Counted from the first letter of the stretch, positions 43,658 through 53,321 are shown. The stretch is 64,000 bases of DNA from Terracoccus luteus (GCF_003635045.1 NZ_RBXT01000001.1:3596001-3660000), one strand, 5' to 3'. Notes: generated from the letters alone by a model not told the origin. A program made the numbers and translations.

Positions 43658-45745
43658 GTGAACCGACTGAAGTCCGGGCTGGCGACCGGGGGCCTCATGG
43701 CCCTGGCGCTGGCCGTGTCGCCGGCGATCCCGGCCGGTGCCGCCACCAGCGCGACCGCCAGCACCGCCGGCACCGCGGCCGCCGCCCCCGCGGCCGGAAA
43801 CGAGGCGACGCTGAAGGCGGCCGAGCAGGCGAAGGCGCCTGCGACGGCATCCGCCCTCGGCCTCGGCTCCGACGAGAAGCTCACCGTGCGCTCGGTCGTC
43901 ACGGACGCCGACGGGGCCACGCACGTGCGCTACGAGCGCACGCTCGGCGGGCTGCGCGTCATCGGCGGCGACCTCGTGGCCCACCGCGACACGTCAGGCA
44001 CGCTCACCGGCACGACGTACAACCTCCGCAAGGCCGTGCGGCCGGCCAGCCTCACCCCCCGCATCGACCGGTCGCGCGCCGAGGCGACCGCCGCGGCCAC
44101 CTCGCGCGCCGCGGGCAAGCGCACCGGCGCCGGCGAGCTCGTCGTCTTCCAGGGCGCGACCGGGCCCCGCCTGGCCTACGACGTCGTCACGACCGGCGTC
44201 CAGGCCGACCAGACGCCCTCGCGCCTGCACACCGTCGTCGACGCGACGACCGGCGCGACCCTCACGAGCTTCGACGAGATCAAGCACGGCACCGGCCAGG
44301 GCATCTTCGTCGGCACCGTCAGCCTCGGCACGACCTCGAGCGGGGGCAGCCACCAGCTGCGCGACTCGATCGGCAACTACACGACCGACCTCAACGGGGC
44401 GACGTCCGGCACCGGCACGACGTTCACCGACGCCGACGACCAGTGGGGCAACGGCTCGGTCAGCAGCCGCCAGTCGGCCGCCGTCGACGCGCACTACGGC
44501 GCCGAGAAGACGTACGACTACTACAACACGCAGCTCGGCCGCGCCGGCATCTGGAACAACGGCACGGGCGCCCGCAGCCGCGTCCACTACGGCAGCAACT
44601 ACTCGAACGCCTTCTGGGACGGCACCCAGATGACCTACGGCGACGGCGCGAGCAACACCCACCCCCTCGTCGAGCTCGACGTCGCCGGGCACGAGATGAG
44701 CCACGGCGTCACCGAGAACACGGCGAACCTCACGTACTCCGGCGAGTCGGGCGGCCTCAACGAGGCGACCTCCGACATCTTCGGCACCGCCGTCGAGTGG
44801 TACGCCAACAACCCCTCCGACACCCCGGACTACCTCATCGGCGAGGAGGTCAACCTCAACGGAAACGGCACCCCGCTGCGCTACATGGACAAGCCGAGCA
44901 AGGACGGCGCGTCGAAGGACTGCTGGAGCAGCTCGCTCAAGGGCCTGGACCCGCACTACTCGTCGGGCCCGCTCAACCACTGGTACTACCTGCTCAGCGA
45001 GGGCTCGGGCGCCAAGACCATCAACGGCGTCAGCTACAACAGCCCCACCTGCAACGGCGGCACCGTCACCGGCATCAGCCACCAGAAGGCCGAGAAGATC
45101 TGGTACCGCACGCTGTCGACGTACCTGACGAGCTCGAGCACGTACTCGAACGCCCGCACCGGCGCCGTCCGCGCGGCGAAGGACCTCTACGGCGCCGGCA
45201 GCGCCGAGTGCTCCTCGGTCGAGGCCGCGTTCTCGGCCATCTCGGTCGTCGCGACGAGCGAGACGTGCGGTGGCGGCACGACGCCTCCCCCCACCACCGG
45301 CACCGGCGTGACGAACGGCGGCTTCGAGTCGGGGCAGACCGGCTGGACCGGGAGCAGCGGCCCCATCACGAACGACTCCGGGCGCCCGGCGCACGGGGGC
45401 TCGTGGAAGATGTGGCTCGGCGGCAACGGCACGACCGCCAGCGAGAACGAGGCCCAGACCATCGCGGTCCCCTCGAGCGCGACGTCGCCGACGCTGACCT
45501 ACTGGGTGCGCGTCGACACCGCGGAGACGACGACCTCGACGGCCTACGACAAGGCGACGGTCTCGGTCGGAGGCACCGCCGTCAAGAGCTACTCGAACCT
45601 GTCGTCGCCCAAGGCGACGTGGTCGCAGGTGACGGTCGACCTCAGCGCTTGGAAGGGCCAGTCGGTCTCGCTCAAGTTCGCCGCGACCGAGGACTCCTCG
45701 GCCCAGACGAGCTTCGTCTTCGACGACGTGGCCACCTCGTTCTGA
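43658..45745 (+). CDS. secreted thermolysin-like M4 metallopeptidase
   Basis: 695 residues, GTG at 43658 with AAGGAG in front. Signal peptide (NRLKSGLATGGLMALALA..., cut near PAGAA), an FTP/PepSY propeptide, then the M4 catalytic domain with zinc ligands His345 and His349 (GHEMSH) and Glu369 (GGLNEATSD), 20 residues apart as in thermolysin. Motif SGPLNHWYYLLSEG provides the family His. After a Thr/Pro linker (GGGTTPPPTTGTG) comes a C-terminal beta-sandwich of about 130 residues (GFESGQTGWTGSSG), probably a binding domain. Extracellular protease. Confidence 0.95.
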   Translation: MNRLKSGLATGGLMALALAVSPAIPAGAATSATASTAGTAAAAPAAGNEATLKAAEQAKAPATASALGLGSDEKLTVRSVVTDADGATHVRYERTLGGLRVIGGDLVAHRDTSGTLTGTTYNLRKAVRPASLTPRIDRSRAEATAAATSRAAGKRTGAGELVVFQGATGPRLAYDVVTTGVQADQTPSRLHTVVDATTGATLTSFDEIKHGTGQGIFVGTVSLGTTSSGGSHQLRDSIGNYTTDLNGATSGTGTTFTDADDQWGNGSVSSRQSAAVDAHYGAEKTYDYYNTQLGRAGIWNNGTGARSRVHYGSNYSNAFWDGTQMTYGDGASNTHPLVELDVAGHEMSHGVTENTANLTYSGESGGLNEATSDIFGTAVEWYANNPSDTPDYLIGEEVNLNGNGTPLRYMDKPSKDGASKDCWSSSLKGLDPHYSSGPLNHWYYLLSEGSGAKTINGVSYNSPTCNGGTVTGISHQKAEKIWYRTLSTYLTSSSTYSNARTGAVRAAKDLYGAGSAECSSVEAAFSAISVVATSETCGGGTTPPPTTGTGVTNGGFESGQTGWTGSSGPITNDSGRPAHGGSWKMWLGGNGTTASENEAQTIAVPSSATSPTLTYWVRVDTAETTTSTAYDKATVSVGGTAVKSYSNLSSPKATWSQVTVDLSAWKGQSVSLKFAATEDSSAQTSFVFDDVATSF

Positions 45746-45753
45746 CCCGCCAC

Positions 45754-45846
45754 CGTCGAGAGGCCGCGTCCTGACGCCGGCCCACCCGGCCGACCAAGCC
45801 GTCGACAGGCCACGTCCTGACCCCCGTCGGGACGTGGCCTCTCGAC
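45754..45846. terminator. CGTCGAG-type repeat folding into a 17-bp stem after the M4 gene
   Basis: The arm 45801-45817 (GTCGACAGGCCACGTCC) pairs with 45830-45846 at 16 of 17 positions around a 12-nt loop. An extra forward core sits at 45754. This shows how the CGTCGAGAGG family can act as a transcription terminator. Confidence 0.65.
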
Positions 45847-45851
45847 GTGCC

Positions 45852-45925
45852 GGCGAACACACCGAGCAATGAGGAGGTCCGCGAGTTGCAACACGCGGAT
45901 CTGCTCATTGCTCGGTGTGTTCGCC
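45852..45925. repeat. 32-bp hairpin, copy 2 of the repeated structured element
   Basis: Arms 45852-45883 and 45894-45925 pair at 30 of 32 positions; the outer arm GCGAACACACCGAGCAA and the loop region GCGAGTTGCAA match copy 1 at 29188. The middle of the stem differs from copy 1 on both sides in a compensatory way. It lies between the M4 peptidase gene and the convergent lipoprotein gene. Confidence 0.9.
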
Positions 45926-45986
45926 AAGCCGAGCCGAACCGGGCCGAGCCAGGCAGGGGTGGATGCCGGGTGGCCCGGCCGGTGCC

Positions 45987-46700
45987 TCAGCTCGCGGGGG
46001 GCGTGGTCGGCGTGGTGCAGCTGGTGACGGCGGGCGTCGTCAGGGTCACGTCGGTGAGCAGGCCGTTCACCATGGTGCTGACGGACCCGAGGGAGGCGTC
46101 GGAGAGGTCGACGACCCGGCCGTGGTGGTCGGTCACCGTGACGACGATGGGGTCGCTGGGTCCGTTCGAACCGTCGAGGTCGCCGCCACCGGCAGGCACC
46201 CCGTCGTCGCTGCCCTGCCCGCTCACGCCGAGACCTCCGGGGGCCAGCGGGTCGACCTTCAGGATCTCGAGCGCCGTCATCATCTGCGAGCGCGTGGCGC
46301 CGCTCAGGGTGCACAGCCGGTCGTGCACCGACAGGGTGTTGACGATGACGCGGCCGTCGGCTCGCAGCGTGAGCCGGTCGTCGAACCCGGCGATGCCGCC
46401 GGTGCGGTGCACGGTCAGGGGGAAGATCGGGGCGGCCGACCCGCGACCGGCTCCGCCGACGTCGCCGCCCTGCACCCCGCCCACACCCGGGTCCCCGAGC
46501 CCGTCGAGACCGCCCACGCCGCCGCCGGCGGTGGGCGACCCGGACCCGTCGGACCCGTCGGGGTCGGCCGGCGCGGTGCTCGCGGTGTCGCCACCGGGCG
46601 CGCCGGAGCCGTCATCGGGCAGCACGGAGGCGCACCCGCCCAGAGCGAGTGCGCACACGGCCAGCCCTGACGCCAAGCCCTTCGCCCCCATGCCGTCCAT
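45987..46700 (-). CDS. lipoprotein of unknown function
   Basis: 237 residues, ATG at 46700 (another at 46691). Lipobox ALALGGC (Cys23). A Gly/Asp/Pro-rich linker to about residue 85 leads to a globular domain (IFPLTVHRTGGIAGFDDRLTLRADGRVIVNTLS) with two Cys. The pattern of a beta domain starting RTGGIAGFDD is seen in several actinobacterial lipoproteins of unknown role. Divergent from the amidase gene. Confidence 0.75.
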   Translation of the reverse strand: MDGMGAKGLASGLAVCALALGGCASVLPDDGSGAPGGDTASTAPADPDGSDGSGSPTAGGGVGGLDGLGDPGVGGVQGGDVGGAGRGSAAPIFPLTVHRTGGIAGFDDRLTLRADGRVIVNTLSVHDRLCTLSGATRSQMMTALEILKVDPLAPGGLGVSGQGSDDGVPAGGGDLDGSNGPSDPIVVTVTDHHGRVVDLSDASLGSVSTMVNGLLTDVTLTTPAVTSCTTPTTPPAS

Positions 46701-46878
46701 AGTGCGCCATCGCCGCGCCCGATGCACGTCCGCGGCGTGGCGAATCGACCACCGCCGGCCGAACTTCGGGTGGCGGGCCGGCGTCGACGGGTGAAGGCTC
46801 GACGAGGCCCGGCAACCGGACCGGGCCTGATGCGACTGCGACGAGAGGGCGTCACGACGCCCGGAAGGAGGGGCTCGC

Positions 46879-48951
46879 GTGACAGACGACCTGAGCCCGA
46901 CACCCACCCCCGACGACCCGGCCGGTGGCCCCAGACCCCCACGCAGGCGAGGACGGACGGCGGCCTTCGCCGTCACCTCGGTCACCTGCGCCGTGACCCT
47001 CGTGGCCGGCCTCGCCGCCTCCGGCTCCGCCGTGGCGGCCGCCGACTCGGGCGCCAGCGGTGCCCCGTCCGCGGTGAGCGTCGGCAGCGACGCCGGGAGC
47101 CGCGAGCGGGCCTTCGCCGCCGCCTCCCGCGAGTTCGGCGTGCCCCGGACCGTGCTCGAGGCGGTCTCGTACGCCCAGACCCGGTGGGACTTCCACCCCG
47201 GTCACAGCACGACCGGCGGCTACGGCCCCATGCACCTCGTCGACGCCGCCCTCGGCTCGCCCGCGGAGGGCAAGGGCCTCGGCACCCTCGGCACCCTCGG
47301 CACGGCGACGACGACAGCGACCGCGGGGGCGGACGGCACGGCATCCGGTGACGCCCGCCTCGCCGACACGCTCGGCCGCGCGGCCCGGTTGACCGGCCTG
47401 ACGAAGGACGCGCTGCGCACCGACGAGCTGGCCAACATCCGCGGCGGCGCCGCGCTGCTCGCCGACACCCAGCGACGCCTCGGCCACCCGACGGGGGCCA
47501 CGAGCGACGCGGGGCAGTGGTACGCCGCGGTCGCCGACGCCTCCGGCACGGGCGACCGGGCGGCGGCCGAGGGCTTCGCCGACGACGCGTACGCCGTCAT
47601 CGCCTCGGGCGCCTCCCGCCAGACCGTCGACGGCAAGCGCCTCGGCCTGCTGCCCGCGAAGGTGACGCCCCAGCGGGGTCAGCTCGCCGGGCTCAAGCTG
47701 CGCGCCGGCGCGACGAACGGCCCGGTCGACTGCCCCAAGGCACTCGACTGCGAGTGGATCCCCGCGCCCTACGAGAAGACGGGCGAGGGGGCCGGCGACT
47801 ACGGCAACCACGACCTCGCGAACCGGCCCAAGGCGCCGAAGATCACGAACATCGTCATTCACAACACGGAGGCGAGCTACGACACGACCCTGCAGCTCGT
47901 CACCGACCCGACCTACCTGGCCTGGAACTACACGCTGCGCTCGTCGGACGGCCACGTCGCGCAGCACCTCGCGCCGCAGGACGTCGGCTGGCACGCGGGC
48001 AACTGGTACGTCAACATGCACTCGATCGGCCTCGAGCACGAGGGCTACGCCGCGACGGGTGCCCTGTGGTTCAGCGAGCCGATGTACCGCTCGTCGGCGC
48101 GCCTCGTGAAGTACCTGGCGCGGAAGTACGACATCCCGCTCGACATGCAGCACGTCTTCGGCCACGACCAGATCCCGGGCGTGACACCGGCCAACGTGCC
48201 GACGATGCACTGGGACCCGGGTCCCTACTGGGACTGGGAGCACTACTTCCAGCTGCTCGGGGCGCCGCTGCGCCAGACGAGCGCGGCCGACCGCAAGGCC
48301 ACCGACCTCGTGCGGATCCTGCCCCGCTACGAGAGCAACAAGCAGCCCGTCACCGGCTGCGAGACGACGTCGTCGCCGTGCGCCCCCCTCGGCACCAACT
48401 TCGTCTACCTGCGCTCCGACGCCAGCCCGACGGCCCCGCTCGTCAACGACGTCGGCCTCAAGCCCGACGGCTCGCCGGCCACGACGCAGGTGAGCGACAT
48501 CGGCGCCCGCGCCCAGGCGGGCCTCGAGTTCGCCGTGGCGGAGCGCCGCGGCGACTGGACCGCCATCTGGTTCAACGGCGTCAAGGGCTGGTTCTGGAAC
48601 CCGCGCAGCGCCCCGACGGCCCTACCCGTCAAGGGCAAGTACGTCACGCCCAAGGCGGGCCTCGCCTCGGCGCCGGTCTACGGCCGGGCCTATCCGGAGG
48701 CGTCGGCCTACCCGGCCGGCATCCCCGTCCAGGCCCTCGCGCCGCTGCAGTACACGGTCGCCGCGGGCCAGCGGTACGCCGTCGGTGACCTCACCGTGCC
48801 GACCGACTACTACCGCGCGACGACGTTCAGCACCGACACGCCCGACGACCACGTCGACGTCGTCGGTGGCGACCGCTACTACCAGATCAGCCTCGGCCAC
48901 CGGTTCGCCTTCGTGCGCGCCGCCGACGTCGACGTCGTCCGGGCGAAGTAG
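46879..48951 (+). CDS. secreted N-acetylmuramoyl-L-alanine amidase (amidase_2)
   Basis: 690 residues, GTG at 46879 with GGAGG 8 nt upstream. N-terminal basic region and hydrophobic helix (AAFAVTSVTCAVTLVAGLAA) for export. Residues about 70-260 look like a lysozyme-like helical domain (AAASREFGVPRTVLEAVSYAQTRW). The amidase_2 domain shows zinc ligand His328 in IVIHNTEASYD, HSIGLEHEGY and a second His in VFGHDQIPG. A C-terminal SH3-like region (WFNGVKGWFWNPR) may bind the wall. It cleaves peptidoglycan stem peptides. Confidence 0.9.
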   Translation: MTDDLSPTPTPDDPAGGPRPPRRRGRTAAFAVTSVTCAVTLVAGLAASGSAVAAADSGASGAPSAVSVGSDAGSRERAFAAASREFGVPRTVLEAVSYAQTRWDFHPGHSTTGGYGPMHLVDAALGSPAEGKGLGTLGTLGTATTTATAGADGTASGDARLADTLGRAARLTGLTKDALRTDELANIRGGAALLADTQRRLGHPTGATSDAGQWYAAVADASGTGDRAAAEGFADDAYAVIASGASRQTVDGKRLGLLPAKVTPQRGQLAGLKLRAGATNGPVDCPKALDCEWIPAPYEKTGEGAGDYGNHDLANRPKAPKITNIVIHNTEASYDTTLQLVTDPTYLAWNYTLRSSDGHVAQHLAPQDVGWHAGNWYVNMHSIGLEHEGYAATGALWFSEPMYRSSARLVKYLARKYDIPLDMQHVFGHDQIPGVTPANVPTMHWDPGPYWDWEHYFQLLGAPLRQTSAADRKATDLVRILPRYESNKQPVTGCETTSSPCAPLGTNFVYLRSDASPTAPLVNDVGLKPDGSPATTQVSDIGARAQAGLEFAVAERRGDWTAIWFNGVKGWFWNPRSAPTALPVKGKYVTPKAGLASAPVYGRAYPEASAYPAGIPVQALAPLQYTVAAGQRYAVGDLTVPTDYYRATTFSTDTPDDHVDVVGGDRYYQISLGHRFAFVRAADVDVVRAK

Positions 48952-48976
48952 CGCGGGCACGACCCGGCCACGACGC

Positions 48977-49016
48977 GAGGATGCCGGCACGCCCACCCGG
49001 GCGTGCCGGCATCCTC
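48977..49016. terminator. perfect 18-bp hairpin built from an inverted GGATGCCG pair
   Basis: Arms GAGGATGCCGGCACGCCC (48977-48994) and its exact complement (48999-49016), loop ACCC. It is placed between convergent genes (amidase ends 48951, transpeptidase ends 49110). Confidence 0.9.
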
Positions 49017-49028
49017 CACGTCACGCCC

Positions 49029-49085
49029 CGTCGAGAGGGCGCGTAGCCCCCGTCGAGAGGGCGCGTGGCCCCCGTCGAGTGGGCA
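49029..49085. repeat. 22-bp-phased CGTCGAGAGG array
   Basis: Cores at 49029, 49051 (both CGTCGAGAGG) and 49073 (CGTCGAGTGG), exactly 22 bp apart, with the GAGTGG form last as in other arrays. It lies between the hairpin terminator and the transpeptidase gene end. Confidence 0.85.
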
Positions 49086-49109
49086 CGGCCGGCCCCTGAG
49101 GCCCGCCGC

Positions 49110-51029
49110 TCAGCCCTCGTAGCGCTTCAGGAAGTCGATGATGAAGGGGGCGGCGTCGGTCGTGCCGCTCTCACCCTCCTCGTTGTAGGCGGCGACGGCG
49201 ATGTCGCCCGTGCCGGCCACCATCCACGCGTGGGTCCGCGGGGGGTTGGTCGTGCCGAACTCGGCGGTGCCGGTCTTGGCGTACTGCACCCCGACCTGGG
49301 CCAGCACCTTGCCCGACCCCTCCGTGACGACGGCCCGCATCTCCTGCTTGAGCACGGCGGCCTCCGCCGGCGTCAGCGGCGTGGCGGGCGCCGGCAGGGC
49401 CGGGGCCGACTCGACGAGCGTCGGGCGCACGGTCTCACCCTTCATCACCGAGGCGACGACGAGCGCCATCGTCAGGGGCGAGGCCTCGACGCGACCCTGA
49501 CCGATGAACGACGCGGCGTGCTCGACGACGTCGTCGGTCGGCGGCACCGAGCCGAGGAACCCGGTGAAGGGCAGGTCGAGCTTCTCGCCCACTCCGAGCG
49601 ACTGCGCGGCGGAGATGAGCTGGTCCTGCGACACCTTCCGGTACTGGCTGATGAAGGCGGTGTTGCACGAGTAGGCGAGCGCGGTCTGCAGCGGGATCTG
49701 TCCCAGCTTCGCGGTCGGGTAGCCGGTGTAGTTGCCGAAGCGACGCCCGTTCACGGTGAGTGTCGGGGTGCACGACAGCGGCGTCTGTGCGGTGGCGCCC
49801 TGCCGCACGAGGGCGAGCGAGCTGATGATCTTGAACGTCGAGCCGGGTGGGTTCTTGCCCGCCAGCGCCAGCGTCGAGCCGTTCGCGCCCGGCCCGACGG
49901 CGGCGGCGAGCACCTCACCCGTCGAGACCCGCACGGCGACGAGGGCGGTGGGCCGCTCGGTCTGCTCGGCCAGGGCCGCCTCGGCGGCCGTCTGCGCCTT
50001 CTGGTCGAGGCTCAGCTCGAGCGGGGTGCCGTCCTTGCTCGCCTCGGCGAACACCTCGCGGCGGTCGACGACGCTGCCGTCGGCGCCCGTCGTCACGGCC
50101 TGCACCGCGAGCCCGGGGGTGCCACGCAGCTGCCCGTCGTAGCGGTACTGCAGCCCGTTCTGTCCGACGTCGTCACCGGCGGCGAGCACGCCCTTGCTGT
50201 CCTTCACCTGCTCGGCGGTGGCCTCGGCCACGGTGCCGAGCACCGGGGCGGCCCACGTGCGCGTGGGCCCGAGCTGGCGCAGCTCGGGCTGGCGCAGGGC
50301 GCCGTCGACGGCGTCGATGCGGGCCACGTTCCTCGTCAGCGCCGGGTCGGTCCGGCGCAGCGTGAGACCGGGCACGAACGCCTTGGCCCCGGCCGTGGCC
50401 ACCTTCTTCGCGAAGGCGTCGGGGTCGATGTCGAGGATGCCGGCCAGTGCCTTCGCCGACGCCGCGGCCTGCGCTCCCGACACCCGGGTCTTGTCGATGC
50501 CGACGACCGTCACCTCGCGCTCGGTGACGATCGGCTGCCCCAACGCGTCGACGATGTCGGCGCGCTTCGGCCACGTGCGCGAGAGGCGCAGCGTCTCGTC
50601 GGCCTGTAGCTGCGGGGCGACGAGCGAGGGCGACCACGCCACCTGCCACGCCCCGTCGACGAGCGTCATCGAGGCGGTCGTGTCGTAGGTCCAGTCCTGG
50701 CCGGTCTTCGCGACGTCCCACGTCGCACGCAGCGTGGCCTTCGCCGTGTCGGCGCCCTCGTCGCGGGTGACCGACGTCATCGTCACGGCCGGCTTGAGCC
50801 CGCCCATGCCCTCGTACGCGTCGGTGACGAACGTCGACGCCCCCGCCGGGGTCGATCCGCTGAGCGGCACCCCCGCGAGGTCACCCTTGGCGAGTCCGGC
50901 CGCGAGCGCCTTCGCCGGGTCGGACGGGTCGGGGTCGCTCTCGAAGAGCGAGCAGCCCGAGGCCACCGAGACGGTGAGCACCGACGCGAGGGCGAGGGTC
51001 GTCGTGGCACGGCGGGGGCGGTGGGTCAT
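49110..51029 (-). CDS. penicillin-binding transpeptidase lipoprotein, MecA_N type
   Basis: 639 residues, ATG at 51029. Lipobox-like SVASGC (Cys26). The N-terminal NTF2-like MecA_N domain (about 35-150) is followed by a dimerisation domain and the transpeptidase domain: Ser397 in PGSTFK (SxxK), Ser454 in SCN (SxN) and Lys585 in KTGTAEF (KTG). It cross-links peptidoglycan outside the cell. The build is that of class B PBPs related to PBP2a/PBP3. Whether it lowers beta-lactam sensitivity is not shown by sequence. Confidence 0.9.
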   Translation of the reverse strand: MTHRPRRATTTLALASVLTVSVASGCSLFESDPDPSDPAKALAAGLAKGDLAGVPLSGSTPAGASTFVTDAYEGMGGLKPAVTMTSVTRDEGADTAKATLRATWDVAKTGQDWTYDTTASMTLVDGAWQVAWSPSLVAPQLQADETLRLSRTWPKRADIVDALGQPIVTEREVTVVGIDKTRVSGAQAAASAKALAGILDIDPDAFAKKVATAGAKAFVPGLTLRRTDPALTRNVARIDAVDGALRQPELRQLGPTRTWAAPVLGTVAEATAEQVKDSKGVLAAGDDVGQNGLQYRYDGQLRGTPGLAVQAVTTGADGSVVDRREVFAEASKDGTPLELSLDQKAQTAAEAALAEQTERPTALVAVRVSTGEVLAAAVGPGANGSTLALAGKNPPGSTFKIISSLALVRQGATAQTPLSCTPTLTVNGRRFGNYTGYPTAKLGQIPLQTALAYSCNTAFISQYRKVSQDQLISAAQSLGVGEKLDLPFTGFLGSVPPTDDVVEHAASFIGQGRVEASPLTMALVVASVMKGETVRPTLVESAPALPAPATPLTPAEAAVLKQEMRAVVTEGSGKVLAQVGVQYAKTGTAEFGTTNPPRTHAWMVAGTGDIAVAAYNEEGESGTTDAAPFIIDFLKRYEG

Positions 51030-51138
51030 GCGCCCCACCGTAAGGGCCACGGCTGTCGGCATCCTCACGACGACGACGACGTCGCAGCCGTGACGATGCC
51101 GTGAGGATGCCGGGTCGCGGGCTCCGCGCCGCGCGCGC

Positions 51139-52641
51139 TCAGTGCGGGGCGAGGTGACCGGCGAGCCGCTCGTGGCGGGCGCGGCTGGCGGGGTCGAGAC
51201 CGGTGATCGTGACCGTCGTGCCGCGGGCGGCGTAGCGGGTCGTGATGGCGTCGAGGGTGGCGACGGTGGAGGCGTCCCAGACGTGCGCGCGCGAGAGGTC
51301 GATGACGACGTTCGCGGGGTCGGCGGCGTAGTCGAACTGGGTGACGAGGTCGTTGCTCGAGGCGAAGAACAGCTCGCCCTCGACGGCGTAGACACGGGTG
51401 TCCTCGTCGGGGTGGGCCACCTCGACGACGCGGGTGAGGTGGGCGACCCGGCGGGCGAAGAGCACCATCGCGACGAGCACTCCGACGACGACCCCGATGG
51501 CGAGGTTGTGGGTGACGACGACGACGGCGACGGTGGCGACCATGACCGCGGTCTCGCTGAGCGGCATCCGGCGCAGCGTGGACGGGCGCAGGCTGTGCCA
51601 GTCCATCGTGCCGACCGAGACCATGACCATGACGGCGACGAGGGCGGCCATGGGGATGACCGCGACGACGTCGCCGAGGCCGACGACGAGCACGAGCAGG
51701 AAGACACCGGCGAGGAAGGTCGAGATGCGGGTGCGGGCCCGAGAGGCCTTCACGTTGATCATCGTCTGGCCGATCATGGCGCAGCCGCCCATCCCGCCGA
51801 AGAAGCCGGTGACGACGTTGGCGACGCCCTGGCCCCACGACTCGCGCGTCTTGTTCGACGGGGTGTCGGTGACGTCGTCGACGAGCTTCGCCGTCATGAG
51901 CGACTCCATGAGGCCGACGAGGGCCATCGCGAGGGCGTAGGGGGCGATGGTCTGCAGCGTCTCGAGGGTGAACGGCACGTTCGGCACGAGCAGCGTCGGC
52001 AGGCTCTCGGGCAGGCGGCCCTCGTCGCCGACGGTCGGCACGGCGAGGGCCGTGAGCACGGTGACCGCGGTGAGGGCGACGATGGCGACGAGCGGCGCGG
52101 GGACGACGGTGGTCACGCGCGGCAGGAGGACGATGACGGCGATGCCGACGGCGACGAGCGGGTAGACCGCCCAGGGCACGCCCACGAGGTGCGGCACCTG
52201 CGCGAGGAATATGAGGATGGCGAGGGCGTTGACGAAGCCCACCATGACCGAGCGCGGCACGAAGCGCATGAGCCGGGCCACCCCGAGCAGGCCGAGCACG
52301 ACCTGCAGCAGGCCGCCGAGGATCACGGTCGCCAGGAGGTAGTCGAGGCCGTGCTCCCGCACGACCGGCGCGATGACGAGGGCGACGGCACCGGTGGCGG
52401 CCGAGATCATGGCCGGCCGGCCGCCGAGGAAGGCGATCGAGACGGCCATGGTGAACGAGGCGAAGAGGCCGACGCGGGGGTCGACCCCGGCGATGATCGA
52501 GAACGAGATCGCCTCGGGGACCAGGGCGAGGGCCACGACGAGGCCGCCGAGCACCTCGGTGCGCAGGCGGGCGGGGGAGCGGAGCGCGGCGCGCACCGAC
52601 GTGACGTCGGCGTCGGCGCGGGGGCGGACGGCTGTGGACAT
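51139..52641 (-). CDS. SulP family anion transporter with STAS domain
   Basis: 500 residues, ATG at 52641. Ten to twelve membrane segments, with the family motifs LVVALALVPEAISFSIIAGVDP and GGMGGCAMIGQTMINVKASRARTR. A C-terminal STAS domain (VYAVEGELFFASSNDLVTQF, NVVIDLSRAHVWDASTV) completes it. SulP proteins carry sulfate, bicarbonate or other anions. The preceding gene on the same strand encodes a MerR regulator. Confidence 0.92.
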   Translation of the reverse strand: MSTAVRPRADADVTSVRAALRSPARLRTEVLGGLVVALALVPEAISFSIIAGVDPRVGLFASFTMAVSIAFLGGRPAMISAATGAVALVIAPVVREHGLDYLLATVILGGLLQVVLGLLGVARLMRFVPRSVMVGFVNALAILIFLAQVPHLVGVPWAVYPLVAVGIAVIVLLPRVTTVVPAPLVAIVALTAVTVLTALAVPTVGDEGRLPESLPTLLVPNVPFTLETLQTIAPYALAMALVGLMESLMTAKLVDDVTDTPSNKTRESWGQGVANVVTGFFGGMGGCAMIGQTMINVKASRARTRISTFLAGVFLLVLVVGLGDVVAVIPMAALVAVMVMVSVGTMDWHSLRPSTLRRMPLSETAVMVATVAVVVVTHNLAIGVVVGVLVAMVLFARRVAHLTRVVEVAHPDEDTRVYAVEGELFFASSNDLVTQFDYAADPANVVIDLSRAHVWDASTVATLDAITTRYAARGTTVTITGLDPASRARHERLAGHLAPH

Positions 52642-52813
52642 GGGGCCTTCTGTGGGCTGGGGGCGCGACGGGGCGCACCGAGGGACGGGGACGTCGGCGG
52701 ACGTGCGGGGAAGTGAGGGTGGACGGGGCCGGTGGGCCGGTGGGCCGGTGCGGCCGCTGTGGCCGCGTGGGTCGGTGCGTCGCCGGCGGGCGGCGGATGG
52801 GTGCCGGGTCCGC

Positions 52814-53221
52814 TCAGGGAGCGGTCTCGGACGTCAGCTGGTCGTGGAACGCGCGGGCGGTCTGCACCCGCTGCTCGAGGGTGTCGAGCTTGTGCTCGAC
52901 GAGGCTGCGGTAGGTGTGCACCCGCTCGAGCAGCTGCGTCCGGGTGCGCTGGGAGAGCCGCGGTGACGCGAGGCGGTCACGGACCTCGATGAGGTCACGC
53001 ATCTCGTCGAGGCTGAAGTCGAGTGGCTTCATCTGCTTGACGAGCAGCAGGCGCTGCACCGCGGCCTCGCCGTAGAGGCGGAAGCCTCCGGGGCTGCGCT
53101 CCGACTCGGGCAGCAGCCCGACCTCCTCGTAGTGACGGATCGTGCGCAGGCTCAGGCCGGTTCGCTCGGCGACCTCACCGATCTGCATGAGACTCGTTGC
53201 GGTCGAACGGTTCTCGCGCAC
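52814..53221 (-). CDS. MerR family transcriptional regulator
   Basis: 135 residues from the GTG at 53221 (GAGGA just upstream). A shorter form from ATG 53188 starts at MQIGEVAERTG. Winged helix MQIGEVAERTGLSLRTIRHYEEVGLLPE, then RLYGEAAVQRLLLVKQMKPLDFSLDEM and a long dimerisation coiled coil. No Cys cluster for metal sensing is present. It is 172 bp upstream of the SulP gene on the same strand and is preceded by a long palindrome, so it may regulate itself and the transporter. Confidence 0.88.
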   Translation of the reverse strand: MRENRSTATSLMQIGEVAERTGLSLRTIRHYEEVGLLPESERSPGGFRLYGEAAVQRLLLVKQMKPLDFSLDEMRDLIEVRDRLASPRLSQRTRTQLLERVHTYRSLVEHKLDTLEQRVQTARAFHDQLTSETAP

Positions 53222-53295
53222 GTGGTCCTCTCGGCCGGGAGTCGGGCATGGCCCTGTCGTGCGGCCGTGGTCGACGTTCATGCCGGCCGTCGCAA

Positions 53296-53321
53296 ACCCT
53301 ACCCTCACGTGAGGGTAGGGT
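53296..53321. promoter_or_regulatory. 26-bp perfect palindrome, likely MerR operator
   Basis: Half-site ACCCTACCCTCAC followed by its exact complement, centred 87 bp upstream of the merR-type start at 53221. The inner CCTCACGTGAGG fits the twofold sites bound by MerR-family regulators. Confidence 0.75.
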
